This document shows positions 1-8,208 of a stretch of 64,000 nucleotides of DNA, piece by piece. The position numbers were made by a program, and so were the translations under genes. The notes beneath the pieces were generated by a model, which made no database searches, was not told the DNA's origin, and worked only from the letters and a program-made list of their open reading frames with translations. Every line of letters starts with the position of its first letter. Position 1 is the stretch's first letter. The stretch is from Rhodococcus sp. HM1 (GTDB lineage: Bacteria > Actinomycetota > Actinomycetes > Mycobacteriales > Mycobacteriaceae), in NCBI RefSeq assembly GCF_023218075.1, contig NZ_JALPTB010000025.1, positions 17,276 through 81,275 of the forward strand. Reading direction: 5' to 3'.

Positions 1-82
1 CATCGGCGATACCGGACCAGGACATGATCATCAGTATGCGCGAGTGCCCCCGCACCGAACCGTCATCGCAGATAGTGGTCGT

Positions 83-799
83 ATGGAATCGGTACCGGAG
101 GACTGGGAACGCGGACTGGTGATCGCGGCGCATCCCGACGACATCGAATACGGCGCGGCCGCGGCGGTCGCGCGATGGACCCGGCAGGGAAAGGACATTC
201 GCTACGTGCTGGCCACCAGCGGCGAAGCGGGCATCGCCGGCCTGCCTCCGGAGGAGTGCGGGCCGCTGCGCGAAGCGGAGGAACGGGAATCGGCGCGGAT
301 CGTCGGTGTCGAGCAGGTCGAGTTCCTCGGTCACCGCGACGGCACACTCGTCGCCGGACCGGATCTGCGCCGCGACCTCGCCGCCGCGATTCGGCGGCAC
401 CGCCCGCACATGGTGGTAACCGGCAATTTCGGGCTCACCTGGTTCCCGGGGATTCTCAACAGCGCCGACCATCGTGCGCTGGGGCTCAGCGTGCTCGACG
501 CGGTCTCCGACGCCGCCAACGAGTGGATCTTCCCGGAGTTGGCCGAACAGGGACTCGAACCGTGGACCGGGGTGCGATGGGTCGCCGTCAACACCACGAT
601 GCCGACGCACGCGGTGGACGTCACCGACACGGTCGAGGTCGCGGTGGCCTCGCTCGCCGCGCACCGGCGTTACCTCGAGGCATTGAGCGATGTGCCCGTC
701 GAGGAACAGGCGCAGGCTCAGGTGGCGATGGCGTCGGGGCCGCTGCCGGGGTTCGACGCCACCCACGCCGCCGGATTCGAGCTGTACACGTTCGGCTAG
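83..799 (+). CDS. PIG-L (LmbE) family deacetylase
   Basis: Zn-dependent de-N-acetylase of the PIG-L/MshB/LmbE superfamily. The family removes acetyl groups from N-acetylglucosaminyl or related conjugates; the substrate here is unknown. The metal motif AHPDD lies at residues 16-20 (His17, Asp19, Asp20), and a second metal His is likely His130 in NSADHRALG. The 238-residue length is normal. The start at 83 (ATG) puts the motif close to the N terminus; an in-frame GTG at 44 would add 13 residues, and neither has a strong ribosome site. It converges on the DAG-kinase-like gene and shares the 4-base CTAG containing both stop codons. The family call is secure, the role is not. Confidence 0.85.
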   Translation: MESVPEDWERGLVIAAHPDDIEYGAAAAVARWTRQGKDIRYVLATSGEAGIAGLPPEECGPLREAEERESARIVGVEQVEFLGHRDGTLVAGPDLRRDLAAAIRRHRPHMVVTGNFGLTWFPGILNSADHRALGLSVLDAVSDAANEWIFPELAEQGLEPWTGVRWVAVNTTMPTHAVDVTDTVEVAVASLAAHRRYLEALSDVPVEEQAQAQVAMASGPLPGFDATHAAGFELYTFG

Positions 800-1683
800 G
801 GAACGAACACGCAGCCGGCGTCGGGCACGGCCTCGATGTCGACGGGCAGGGGTCCGACGCGCTCGCCGTCGGCGTAGGCGGTGATGCCGGGGCAGTCGAG
901 CCGCACCGACCGCGCCCGGTACACCGTCACCTCGTCGAGGTCGACGTGGGTGCCGCGGTAGACCGTCGGGAACAGGCGCAGCAGCCGCGACCGGCTCGCG
1001 GAGGTCACCACGACCACGTCGAACAGGCCGTCGTCGAGCCGCGCGTTCGGTGCGATCCGCATCCCGCCGCCGTAACTCGACGCGTTGCCCACCGACACCA
1101 TCGTGGCTTCGGTGTCGAAGGTATTGCCGTCCAAGGTGATTCGATAGGGAAGCAGTCTCAGGTTCGCGAGTTCGGCCACGGTCGCCGCGTTGTAGCGCAG
1201 GTGCCCGCGCGGCCACCGCATCCGATTCGCGCGGTCGGTGACCAGGGAATCGAACCCGCTGGCGAGCACCGTGCCGAACCACAGCGGCCGGAGCCCGACC
1301 GGCGTCGCGCGCCCGAGATCGATCGTCCGGGTACGGCCGCCGACGATCACGTCGGCGGCCGCGACGGGATCGGTGGGGATGCCGAGCGCGCGCGCGTGGT
1401 CGTTGCCGGTGCCGGCCGGTACGATGCCGAGCGGAATTCCGGTGCCGGCTGTCGCCTGCCACGCCAGGAACACCAGGCCATCGCCGCCGATCACCACCAG
1501 CGCGTCGGTGCCGTCCGCGACGGCCCGCGCGGCCAGTTCCGAGGATTCGGCGGGGGAGTCGCCGGCGATCTCGGTGACGACGAACCCGCGCTCGCGCAGG
1601 CGGTGCAGGGCTGCGGCGCGGACGTGTGCGGACCGCCGGTCGCGGGCGGCCGGATTCGTGAGTGCGGTGACGGTGCCGGTCAC
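796..1683 (-). CDS. Diacylglycerol kinase family lipid kinase
   Basis: Lipid kinase of the DAGK/YegS/sphingosine-kinase fold, expected to phosphorylate diacylglycerol or a similar lipid with ATP at the membrane. The nucleotide motifs are GGDG at residues 66-69 and GTGND at 91-95; the length is 295 residues. The GTG start overlaps the flavoprotein's TGA by 4 bases, so translation is probably coupled. Gene order DAGK, flavoprotein, TetR, GlpD matches M. tuberculosis Rv2252 to Rv2249c, where Rv2252 is a diacylglycerol kinase linked to phosphatidylinositol mannoside synthesis (recalled family knowledge). Open reading continues upstream of the GTG, but that extension lies inside the flavoprotein gene in another frame and has non-coding composition. 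Confidence 0.85.
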   Translation of the reverse strand: MTGTVTALTNPAARDRRSAHVRAAALHRLRERGFVVTEIAGDSPAESSELAARAVADGTDALVVIGGDGLVFLAWQATAGTGIPLGIVPAGTGNDHARALGIPTDPVAAADVIVGGRTRTIDLGRATPVGLRPLWFGTVLASGFDSLVTDRANRMRWPRGHLRYNAATVAELANLRLLPYRITLDGNTFDTEATMVSVGNASSYGGGMRIAPNARLDDGLFDVVVVTSASRSRLLRLFPTVYRGTHVDLDEVTVYRARSVRLDCPGITAYADGERVGPLPVDIEAVPDAGCVFVP

Positions 1684-3302
1684 CCGATCAGCTTCCCAGG
1701 ACTGAGGATTCCGCGAGGGTCGATCGCGTTCTTCACCGCGGCGAGCACGTCGAGTCCCAGATCGCCGACTTCCGCTTCCAGCCACGGCAGGTGGTCGCGA
1801 CCGACCGCGTGGTGATGGGTGATTGTGCCGCCCGCCGCGACGATCGCGTCGCCCGCGGCGCGCTTGGCCCGCGACCACTGCGCGATCGGGTCGTCGGACT
1901 GGGCGCACACCACCGTGAAATACAGCGAAGCGCCGGTCGGATAGGTGTGGGAGATGTGGCACATCACCAGCGGCGGTGTGCCCTGCGCGGTCAGGTCCGC
2001 GGTGAGCGCCTCGGTGACGGAGGCGCGCAGGGACAGCAGGTTGGACCAGGTCGTCGCGGTCTCGAGGGTTTCGGCGAGCGCCCCGACCCGCAGCAGGGCG
2101 TCGCGCAGATGCGGTGCGTCGAACCGGCCGTGCTGCCAGGCGCGGGCCGGACCGTCGCCCAGATCGGTGCCGCCGGACGCCGCGAGCAGCGCCGCGACCT
2201 CGGCGGCACGGGCCCGCACGTGCGCTTCGCTGCCCTCGACGGTGGTCACGGCGAGGCAGCCGCCGGGAGCGTCACCGCCGATGTTCTCGTGCAGTGCGAG
2301 ATTCATGCCGGTTTCGGCCTCGTCCGACAGCCGGAGCACCGTCGGCAGGGCGCCGGTCCCGGCGAGTGTGCGCAATGCCGCCGCGCCGGTCGCGAAATCG
2401 GGAAACGACCACGCCCGGAACGCGGTGGTCGCGGGCACGGGGTGAATGCGCACCCCCACCTCGGTGACGATGCCGAGCGTGCCCTCCGAGCCGAGGAACA
2501 ATCGGCGCAGGTCGGGACCGGCCGCGGACGCCGGCGCCCGTCCGGCGCGCAGTGTGCCGCGCGGGGTGGCGACGACGAGATGGTCGACCATGTCCTCGAA
2601 CCGCCCGTAGCCGGCCGACGCCTGGCCCGCCGAGCGGGTGACCGCGAAGCCGCCGAGAGTCGCGTGCCGGTAACTCTGAGGGAAGTGACCGAGCGAGAAG
2701 CCGTGCGCGGCCAGCAGCTGTTCGGTCTGCGGTCCGGTCGCGCCGGCCTGCAGGGTCGCCAGACCGGACACCGGATCGAGGCTCGTCAGCGCGGTCAGGC
2801 GGCGCAGATCGACCGTGACCACCGCTTCGAACCGCCCCCGCACCGGATCCACGCCGCCGACGACGCTGGTGCCGCCGCCGAACGGGACCACCGCGATCGC
2901 CTCCGTCGAGCAGTAGGAGAGCACGGCGACGACCTCCTCGTGGCTGCCCGGGAACAGCACCGCATCCGGCGCGTCCTGCTCGGCGCGGCTGCGTCGGCGC
3001 AGAAGGTCGAGGGTGCTCTTGCCGCCCGCGTGCCGCAGCCGCGTCCGGTCGTCGTCGGCGAAGTGGTCGCGGCCGACGATCCGGGCGAGTTCGTCGCGGT
3101 GTTCGGGGCGTAGCCGGCCCGGACTCAGTCGCACGTCGGCTTCGGGGAGGACGCGGTCGCGTCCGGTGTCGACGCCGAGTGCCTGTTCGAGCAGGTCGAG
3201 GACCCGCGCGGAGAGTTCGATGCGGCGGTCCTCGGTTCCCCACGCGTCCCACGCCATCGTCGGCGCTTCGTCGGGATGTTGCGGGGTGAAAGGCGCGTTC
3301 AT
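1680..3302 (-). CDS. FAD-binding oxidase, alkyl-DHAP synthase-like
   Basis: A 540-residue flavoprotein of the VAO/PCMH family resembling alkyldihydroxyacetonephosphate synthase (ether-lipid enzyme) and M. tuberculosis Rv2251. FAD-binding signatures are PFGGGTSVVGG at residues 140-150 and GSEGTLG at 271-277. The C-terminal half contains a HHH triplet (in ITHHHAVGRD) and ends with the GILSPGK motif typical of this family. It is the first gene of a two-gene unit with the lipid kinase. Its start lies only 20 bases from the start of the divergent TetR gene. True alkyl-DHAP synthase activity in actinobacteria is unproven, so the substrate remains open; a D-lactate/glycolate-type oxidase is the alternative. 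Confidence 0.82.
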   Translation of the reverse strand: MNAPFTPQHPDEAPTMAWDAWGTEDRRIELSARVLDLLEQALGVDTGRDRVLPEADVRLSPGRLRPEHRDELARIVGRDHFADDDRTRLRHAGGKSTLDLLRRRSRAEQDAPDAVLFPGSHEEVVAVLSYCSTEAIAVVPFGGGTSVVGGVDPVRGRFEAVVTVDLRRLTALTSLDPVSGLATLQAGATGPQTEQLLAAHGFSLGHFPQSYRHATLGGFAVTRSAGQASAGYGRFEDMVDHLVVATPRGTLRAGRAPASAAGPDLRRLFLGSEGTLGIVTEVGVRIHPVPATTAFRAWSFPDFATGAAALRTLAGTGALPTVLRLSDEAETGMNLALHENIGGDAPGGCLAVTTVEGSEAHVRARAAEVAALLAASGGTDLGDGPARAWQHGRFDAPHLRDALLRVGALAETLETATTWSNLLSLRASVTEALTADLTAQGTPPLVMCHISHTYPTGASLYFTVVCAQSDDPIAQWSRAKRAAGDAIVAAGGTITHHHAVGRDHLPWLEAEVGDLGLDVLAAVKNAIDPRGILSPGKLIG

Positions 3303-3322
3303 GGGTTACAGTTTTACATACG
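3303..3322. promoter_or_regulatory. 20-bp divergent start-to-start gap with GTTAC/GTAAC repeat
   Basis: Only 20 AT-rich bases separate the flavoprotein and TetR start codons. GTTAC at 3305-3309 and GTAAC at 3333-3337 form an inverted repeat spanning the gap and the first TetR codons, a plausible TetR operator. With so little space, at least one transcript must be leaderless or begin inside the opposing gene. No strong -10/-35 pair is visible. Confidence 0.45.
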
Positions 3323-3943
3323 ATGTCGATCCGTAACGATGATTCGAGAACCGCAGGTCCGCGCGAGCCCGCCAGGATCGAGGACCAGATCCTCGACGCC
3401 GCCTACTCCTGCATGCTCGACTTCGGTTTGCGGCGGACGACGCTCGCCGAGGTTGCCCGCCGCGCGGGGGTCAGCCGCCCGACCGTCTACCGCCGCTGGC
3501 CCGACACCCGCGCGATCGTCGCGGACCTGCTCACCCGCGAGATCCGGCGCGTCGTCCCCGACGCGGCCGGCGGTGGCCCGGCGCGGACCCGGCTCGTTCG
3601 GGCGGTCGTGACCACCGCCGACGCGATCGGCGCCCATCCGCTGTTCCGGAAGATCGTGAACACCGACCCGGACGTGCTCACCACCTACATCGTCGACCGG
3701 CTCGGCACCAGCCAGCGCATGCTGCTCGACACCCTGACCGCCGGCATCGTCGAGGGGCAACGCGACGGATCGATCCGCGAGGGCGAACCGCGGCGGATCG
3801 CCGTGATGGTGCTGCTCACCGCGCAGTCGGTGGTCCAGTCGGCGCGCGCGGTCGCCGACACGACACCCCGCGAACAGTTGCTGGCCGAACTCGGCCACGC
3901 GGTCGACGCCTATCTGACCCCCACCCAGGGAGGACCACCGTGA
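3323..3943 (+). CDS. TetR family regulator
   Basis: A 206-residue TetR-type repressor with an N-terminal helix-turn-helix at about residues 20-66 (LAEVARRAGVSRPTVYRRW) and a variable ligand-binding C-terminal part. It is divergent from the flavoprotein/lipid kinase pair and overlaps glpD by 4 bases (GTGA), so it probably controls the locus and is co-translated with glpD. The corresponding M. tuberculosis gene is Rv2250c by position. The ligand is unknown; an acyl-CoA or glycerolipid precursor would fit the neighbours but is inference. Confidence 0.88.
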   Translation: MSIRNDDSRTAGPREPARIEDQILDAAYSCMLDFGLRRTTLAEVARRAGVSRPTVYRRWPDTRAIVADLLTREIRRVVPDAAGGGPARTRLVRAVVTTADAIGAHPLFRKIVNTDPDVLTTYIVDRLGTSQRMLLDTLTAGIVEGQRDGSIREGEPRRIAVMVLLTAQSVVQSARAVADTTPREQLLAELGHAVDAYLTPTQGGPP

Positions 3944-5478
3944 CCGGACTCGGACCCGGCGCGCTCTCCGCGGTGCGCCGCCGCCGCGACCTGGACCGGC
4001 TCGCCGACAACCCCACCGTCGACGTGCTGGTGATCGGCGGCGGGGTGACCGGCGCCGGGGTCGCACTCGACGCCGCCGCCCGCGGGCTGAGCGTCGTCCT
4101 CGTCGAACGTCACGACCTCGCGTTCGGAACCAGCCGGTGGAGCTCGAAACTCGTCCACGGCGGACTGCGCTATCTCGCGACCGGCAACGTCGGGATCGCA
4201 CACGAGAGCGCGGTCGAACGCGGCATCCTCATGACCGTCACCGCCCCGCACCTGATCCGGTCGATGCCGCAACTGGTCCCGCTGCTGCCGTCCCTCGGCC
4301 GCGCCGAGTCCGCGCTGGTCCGGGCCGGTTTCCTCGCCGGGGACGCGCTGCGCGCGGCGGCCCGCACTCCCGGGACGCTGCTGCCGCGGTCGCGCCGGGT
4401 CGGAGCGGCCCGTGCCGCCGCCCTCGTCCCCGCGGTGCGTCGCGACGGACTCCGCGGCGGGCTGCTCGCCCACGACGGGCAACTCGTCGACGACGCCCGG
4501 CTCGTCGTCGCGCTCGCCCGCACCGCCGCGACCTTCGGTGCGCGCATCCTCACCCGCGTCTCCGCGTACGCCGCCACCGCCGAGACGGCGGTCCTGCACG
4601 ACGAGATCACCGGCGGAGACCTGACGGTGCGGGCCCGCGCGGTGATCAACGCGGCGGGGGTGTGGGCCGGCCACGTCGATCCCTCGATCGCGCTGCGCCC
4701 CAGCCGCGGCACCCACCTGGTCCTCGACGCGGCCGCCCTCGGGCACCCTTCCGCGGCGCTCACCGTTCCCGTTCCGGGCGCGACCAACCGGTTCGTGTTC
4801 GCCCTGCCCGCCCAGCTCGGGCGGATCTACCTCGGCCTCACCGACGAGGACGCCCCCGGCGACATCCCCGACGTCCCGCACGCGACCGACGGCGAGATCG
4901 ACTTCCTGCTCGACACCGTCAACTCGGCGCTCACCACCGCGCTGACCCGCGACGACGTGCTCGCCACCTATTCCGGGCTGCGTCCGCTCCTGCGCACGCC
5001 CGACGGGGACGGTGCCACGGCGGACCTGTCCCGCAAGCACGCGGTCGTCCGCGGCGAAGGCCGTCCGATCGGCATCGTCGGCGGCAAGCTGACCACCTAC
5101 CGGAAGATGGCGCAGGACGCGGTGGACGCCGCCGTCGCCGCCACCGGATTGCCGGCCGGGCCCTGCAACACCCACCGGATAGCGCTGGTCGGGGCGGCGG
5201 ACCGGACGGCGCTGTCCCGGCTGTCGGCGCCGGTGTCCCTGGTGAGTCGCTACGGGACCGAGGCGGCGTTCCTCGCCGCCGATCCCGCGGGACTCGCGCC
5301 CGTCGCTCCCGGCCTGGACGTGTGCCGCGCCGAACTCGAGTTCGCAGTCACCCACGAGGGGGCACTCGACGCCGACGACATCCTCGACCGGCGTACCCGC
5401 ATCGGCCTCGTCCCCGCGGACCGGGCCGCGGCGCACGACGCGGCACTGTCCGTGCTCGCCGAGCACGGCCTCGCCTGA
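3940..5478 (+). CDS. glpD: Glycerol-3-phosphate dehydrogenase, FAD-dependent
   Basis: A 512-residue respiratory glycerol-3-phosphate dehydrogenase oxidising sn-glycerol-3-phosphate to DHAP at the inner face of the membrane and passing electrons to quinone. The FAD dinucleotide motif GGGVTGAG is at residues 33-40, followed by the family signature SSKLVHGGLRYL at 68-79. The C-terminal GlpD cap domain follows the segment ending GGKLTTYRKMA. The GTG start overlaps the TetR stop. Its placement beside an alkyl-DHAP-synthase-like enzyme is suggestive, because GlpD makes DHAP, the precursor of acyl/alkyl-DHAP. It corresponds to the glpD1 (Rv2249c) position. Confidence 0.92.
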   Translation: MTGLGPGALSAVRRRRDLDRLADNPTVDVLVIGGGVTGAGVALDAAARGLSVVLVERHDLAFGTSRWSSKLVHGGLRYLATGNVGIAHESAVERGILMTVTAPHLIRSMPQLVPLLPSLGRAESALVRAGFLAGDALRAAARTPGTLLPRSRRVGAARAAALVPAVRRDGLRGGLLAHDGQLVDDARLVVALARTAATFGARILTRVSAYAATAETAVLHDEITGGDLTVRARAVINAAGVWAGHVDPSIALRPSRGTHLVLDAAALGHPSAALTVPVPGATNRFVFALPAQLGRIYLGLTDEDAPGDIPDVPHATDGEIDFLLDTVNSALTTALTRDDVLATYSGLRPLLRTPDGDGATADLSRKHAVVRGEGRPIGIVGGKLTTYRKMAQDAVDAAVAATGLPAGPCNTHRIALVGAADRTALSRLSAPVSLVSRYGTEAAFLAADPAGLAPVAPGLDVCRAELEFAVTHEGALDADDILDRRTRIGLVPADRAAAHDAALSVLAEHGLA

Positions 5479-5522
5479 CCGGTCCCGGCCGAGCGGCCCG
5501 CGCGATGTGACAGGCTGGTGCG

Positions 5523-6671
5523 ATGCGAGTTGCGGTGGTGGCCGGACCTGATGCCGGACATGCGATCCCGGCGATCGAACTGTGCCGGCGCCTGGCGGAG
5601 GCGGGGGACGATCCGATCCTGTTCACCGGCGAGCGCTGGCTGGGTACCGACCTGCCCGGCGTCACGTTCGCGCTGCTCAAAGGCCTGGATCCGCGGCCGG
5701 GCGACGACGACGCCGACGCCGGCGCCAAGCTCCACGCCCGCGCCGCGCACATCGCGACCGAGATCCTGCCCGACCTGAGCGCGCTGCTGCCGGACCTGGT
5801 CGTCTCCGACGTCATCACCGCCGGAGGCGGCATGGCCGCCGAACGGCTCGGCATCCCCTGGATCGAGCTGTCCCCGCATCCGCTGTACCTGCCCTCACGC
5901 GGCCTGCCGCCTATCGGCAGCGGTCTCGCGCCCGGTCGTGGGATCCGCGGCCGGGTCCGGGATGCCCTGCTGCGTCGCATGACCGCCCGCTCCGTGCGGC
6001 AGGGCGAACGCGAACGCGGCGCCGCGCGGATGGGCATCGGCCTGCCCGAAAAGGACCCGGGACCCGCCGCGCGCCTGATCGCGACCCTGCCGGCGCTCGA
6101 GGTGCCGCGACCCGATTGGCCCGCGAACGCGCACCTCGTGGGTCCGCTGCTGTGGGAACCGACCGAGACCGTGCTGGCCCCACCCCCCGGCACCGGCCCG
6201 CTGGTGATGGTGGCTCCGTCCACGGCGACCACCGGTGTCGTGGGCATGCTCGACGCCGTGTGCACCGCTCTGGACGGAACCGGGATGCGTGTCGCGGCGA
6301 CCATGCTCGACGGAGCCGACGGGGAACTGCCGGACTGGGCGGTCGCGGGGCGGGGCCGCCAGGACCTGCTGCTCGGGCAGGCCGACGTGGTGGTGTGCGG
6401 CGGCGGTCACGGGATGCTCGCGAAGGCGCTGAGTGCCGGAGTGCCCGCGGTGATCGTGCCCGGGGGCGGCGACCAGTGGGAACTGGCCAACCGGGCCGCC
6501 CGGCAGGGCAGCGCGCTGGTGGTGCGGCCGCTCGACCCCGTGGCTGTGCTCACCGCGGTCGAGACGATCCTGAGCGAGAAGCGTTTCGCTGCGGCGGCCC
6601 GCAGTGCCGCAGCGACCGCGAGCCGGGTCGAGGATCCGGTGCAGGTCTGCCGGACCGTGGCTACTGCCTGA
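5523..6671 (+). CDS. UGT/MGT-like glycosyltransferase
   Basis: A 382-residue GT-B-fold glycosyltransferase of the UDP-glycosyl/macrolide transferase type. The N terminus MRVAVVAGPDAGHAIPAIEL carries the characteristic GH after the first strand, and the C-terminal donor site includes VVCGGGHGMLAKAL and VPGGGDQWELANRA. No signal peptide is seen, so it is probably cytosolic. The same gene lies next to DUF3046 and recA in mycobacteria (Rv2739c). Acceptor and sugar are unknown. The ATG at 5523 fits the start of the Rossmann fold. Confidence 0.82.
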   Translation: MRVAVVAGPDAGHAIPAIELCRRLAEAGDDPILFTGERWLGTDLPGVTFALLKGLDPRPGDDDADAGAKLHARAAHIATEILPDLSALLPDLVVSDVITAGGGMAAERLGIPWIELSPHPLYLPSRGLPPIGSGLAPGRGIRGRVRDALLRRMTARSVRQGERERGAARMGIGLPEKDPGPAARLIATLPALEVPRPDWPANAHLVGPLLWEPTETVLAPPPGTGPLVMVAPSTATTGVVGMLDAVCTALDGTGMRVAATMLDGADGELPDWAVAGRGRQDLLLGQADVVVCGGGHGMLAKALSAGVPAVIVPGGGDQWELANRAARQGSALVVRPLDPVAVLTAVETILSEKRFAAAARSAAATASRVEDPVQVCRTVATA

Positions 6672-6719
6672 GCCCGACCGCTTCGACGCGACCGGCCGGC
6701 GCCCACTACCGTGGGCGGG

Positions 6720-6914
6720 ATGCGATTGACGGAATTCCACGAGCTCGTCCGGATCGAATTCGGGCAGCTCCACGGCGACGCGTTGCTCCGCGACCACGTG
6801 ATTCTCTCGCTCGGCGGTCTCACCCCCGCCGAGGCGATCGAAGCAGGTCAGGAGCCTCGAGAGGTGTGGCGGGCCATGTGCGAGGAGTTCGACGTTCCGC
6901 CCTCACGCCGGTGA
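6720..6914 (+). CDS. DUF3046 small protein
   Basis: A 64-residue soluble protein of the DUF3046 family (Rv2738c-like), found just upstream of recA in many actinobacteria. The sequence MRLTEFHELVRIEFG, the Ala/Glu-rich middle and the WRAMCEEFDVP end are typical. An in-frame GTG at 6711 is possible, but the ATG at 6720 gives the usual N terminus. Function is unknown; conserved linkage to recA hints at DNA metabolism but proves nothing. Confidence 0.85.
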   Translation: MRLTEFHELVRIEFGQLHGDALLRDHVILSLGGLTPAEAIEAGQEPREVWRAMCEEFDVPPSRR

Positions 6915-6937
6915 CGCGACGAGCCGGAACGCACCGT

Positions 6938-6960
6938 TCGAACAATTGTTCGCCTATGCT
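6938..6960 (+). promoter_or_regulatory. SOS box and -10 of the recA promoter
   Basis: TCGAAC, AATT, GTTCG at 6938-6952 matches the mycobacterial LexA box (TCGAAC-N4-GTTCGA) at 11 of 12 defined positions. TATGCT at 6955-6960 is a reasonable -10, so LexA would sit between the -35 and -10 of recA promoter 2. This leaves a leader of about 135 nt. Confidence 0.85.
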
Positions 6961-7042
6961 GGTGTCGTGCACGGTGGCGTAGTTGTCCACAGGCGTCGGA
7001 TCCATCCACAGATCCGGCGGCTCACCGGTCGCCACGACGAAC

Positions 7043-7065
7043 TTGTCGGTACCGGGCTCTAACGT
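7043..7065 (+). promoter_or_regulatory. PafBC/RecA-NDp-type damage promoter of recA
   Basis: TTGTCGGTA at 7043-7051, exactly 8 bases, then TAACGT at 7060-7065. This fits the LexA-independent mycobacterial recA promoter motif (TTGTCRGTG-N8-TAnnnT) recognised through PafBC. It lies about 40 bases from the recA start and downstream of the SOS promoter, so recA should have two damage inputs. Confidence 0.75.
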
Positions 7066-7103
7066 CGTCGACAACAAGACGAGATTCGATGAAGGGGACC
7101 ACG

Positions 7104-8141
7104 ATGGCAGCACAGGCACACGACCGCGAGAAGGCGCTCGAGCTCGCCCTCGCGCAGATCGACAAGAGCTTCGGCAAGGGCTCCGTGATGCGACTGGGGG
7201 AGGAGGCCCACCAGCCGATCGCGGTGATTCCGACGGGATCGATCGCGCTCGACGTCGCACTCGGTATCGGCGGTCTGCCGCGCGGCCGCGTGGTCGAGAT
7301 CTACGGTCCGGAATCCTCGGGTAAGACGACGGTCGCGCTGCATGCGGTGGCCAACGCGCAGGCCAACGGCGGCATCGCGGCGTTCATCGACGCCGAGCAC
7401 GCGCTCGACCCGGAGTACGCCCGCAAGCTCGGTGTCGACACCGACGCACTGCTGGTGTCCCAGCCGGACACCGGTGAGCAGGCGCTCGAGATCGCGGACA
7501 TGCTGATCCGCTCCGGCGCGCTCGACATCATCGTGGTCGACTCGGTCGCGGCGCTCGTGCCGCGCGCCGAGATCGAGGGCGAGATGGGCGACAGCCACGT
7601 CGGTCTGCAGGCCCGCCTCATGAGCCAGGCGTTGCGCAAGATGACCGGTGCCCTCAACAACTCCGGCACCACCGCGATCTTCATCAACCAGCTGCGCGAG
7701 AAGATCGGCGTCATGTTCGGCTCGCCCGAAACCACCACGGGCGGTAAGGCTCTGAAGTTCTACGCCTCCGTCCGACTGGACGTGCGGCGGATCGAGACGC
7801 TCAAGGACGGCGGCGACGCCGTCGGTAACCGCACCCGCGTCAAGGTCGTCAAGAACAAGGTTTCACCGCCGTTCAAGCAGGCCGAGTTCGACATCCTCTA
7901 CGGTCAGGGCATCTCCAAGGAGGGCTCGCTCATCGACATGGGTGTCGAGCAGGGCATCGTTCGCAAGTCCGGATCCTGGTACACCTACGAGGGCGACCAG
8001 CTCGGCCAGGGCAAGGAGAACGCGCGCAAGTTCCTGCTCGAGAACACCGACATCCGCGACGAGATCGAGAAGAAGATCAAGGAGAAGCTCGGTATCGGCG
8101 CCGTGGTCACCGACGAGGCCGAGGAAGCCGCCGACTTCTGA
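7104..8141 (+). CDS. recA: Recombinase RecA
   Basis: A 345-residue RecA that forms nucleoprotein filaments on ssDNA, catalyses strand exchange and stimulates LexA self-cleavage. Walker A GPESSGKT is at residues 68-75; the family segments [15 protein letters not shown] and [13 protein letters not shown] are intact, and the C-terminal tail is acidic. There is no intein, unlike M. tuberculosis RecA. The ATG at 7104 is preferred over the in-frame ATG at 7089 because AAGGGGA sits just upstream and the N terminus [16 protein letters not shown] matches orthologues. It has two candidate damage-inducible promoters. It is followed by an SGNH hydrolase rather than directly by recX. Confidence 0.98.
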   Translation: MAAQAHDREKALELALAQIDKSFGKGSVMRLGEEAHQPIAVIPTGSIALDVALGIGGLPRGRVVEIYGPESSGKTTVALHAVANAQANGGIAAFIDAEHALDPEYARKLGVDTDALLVSQPDTGEQALEIADMLIRSGALDIIVVDSVAALVPRAEIEGEMGDSHVGLQARLMSQALRKMTGALNNSGTTAIFINQLREKIGVMFGSPETTTGGKALKFYASVRLDVRRIETLKDGGDAVGNRTRVKVVKNKVSPPFKQAEFDILYGQGISKEGSLIDMGVEQGIVRKSGSWYTYEGDQLGQGKENARKFLLENTDIRDEIEKKIKEKLGIGAVVTDEAEEAADF

Positions 8142-8208
8142 CGCACGCCTGCGGCGGGGGGCGGGCACGGTCGACGACCGGGCCCGCCACCCTGGCATCA
8201 TGGCCGCC

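Noticed and set aside
5582..6982. 466-codon reading frame overlapping the glycosyltransferase
   Set aside because: Arg-rich shadow of the real gene in another frame; the glycosyltransferase and DUF3046 explain the region.
7104..8141. Possible RecA intein as in M. tuberculosis
   Set aside because: The protein is a continuous 345 residues with no insertion and no intein motifs.
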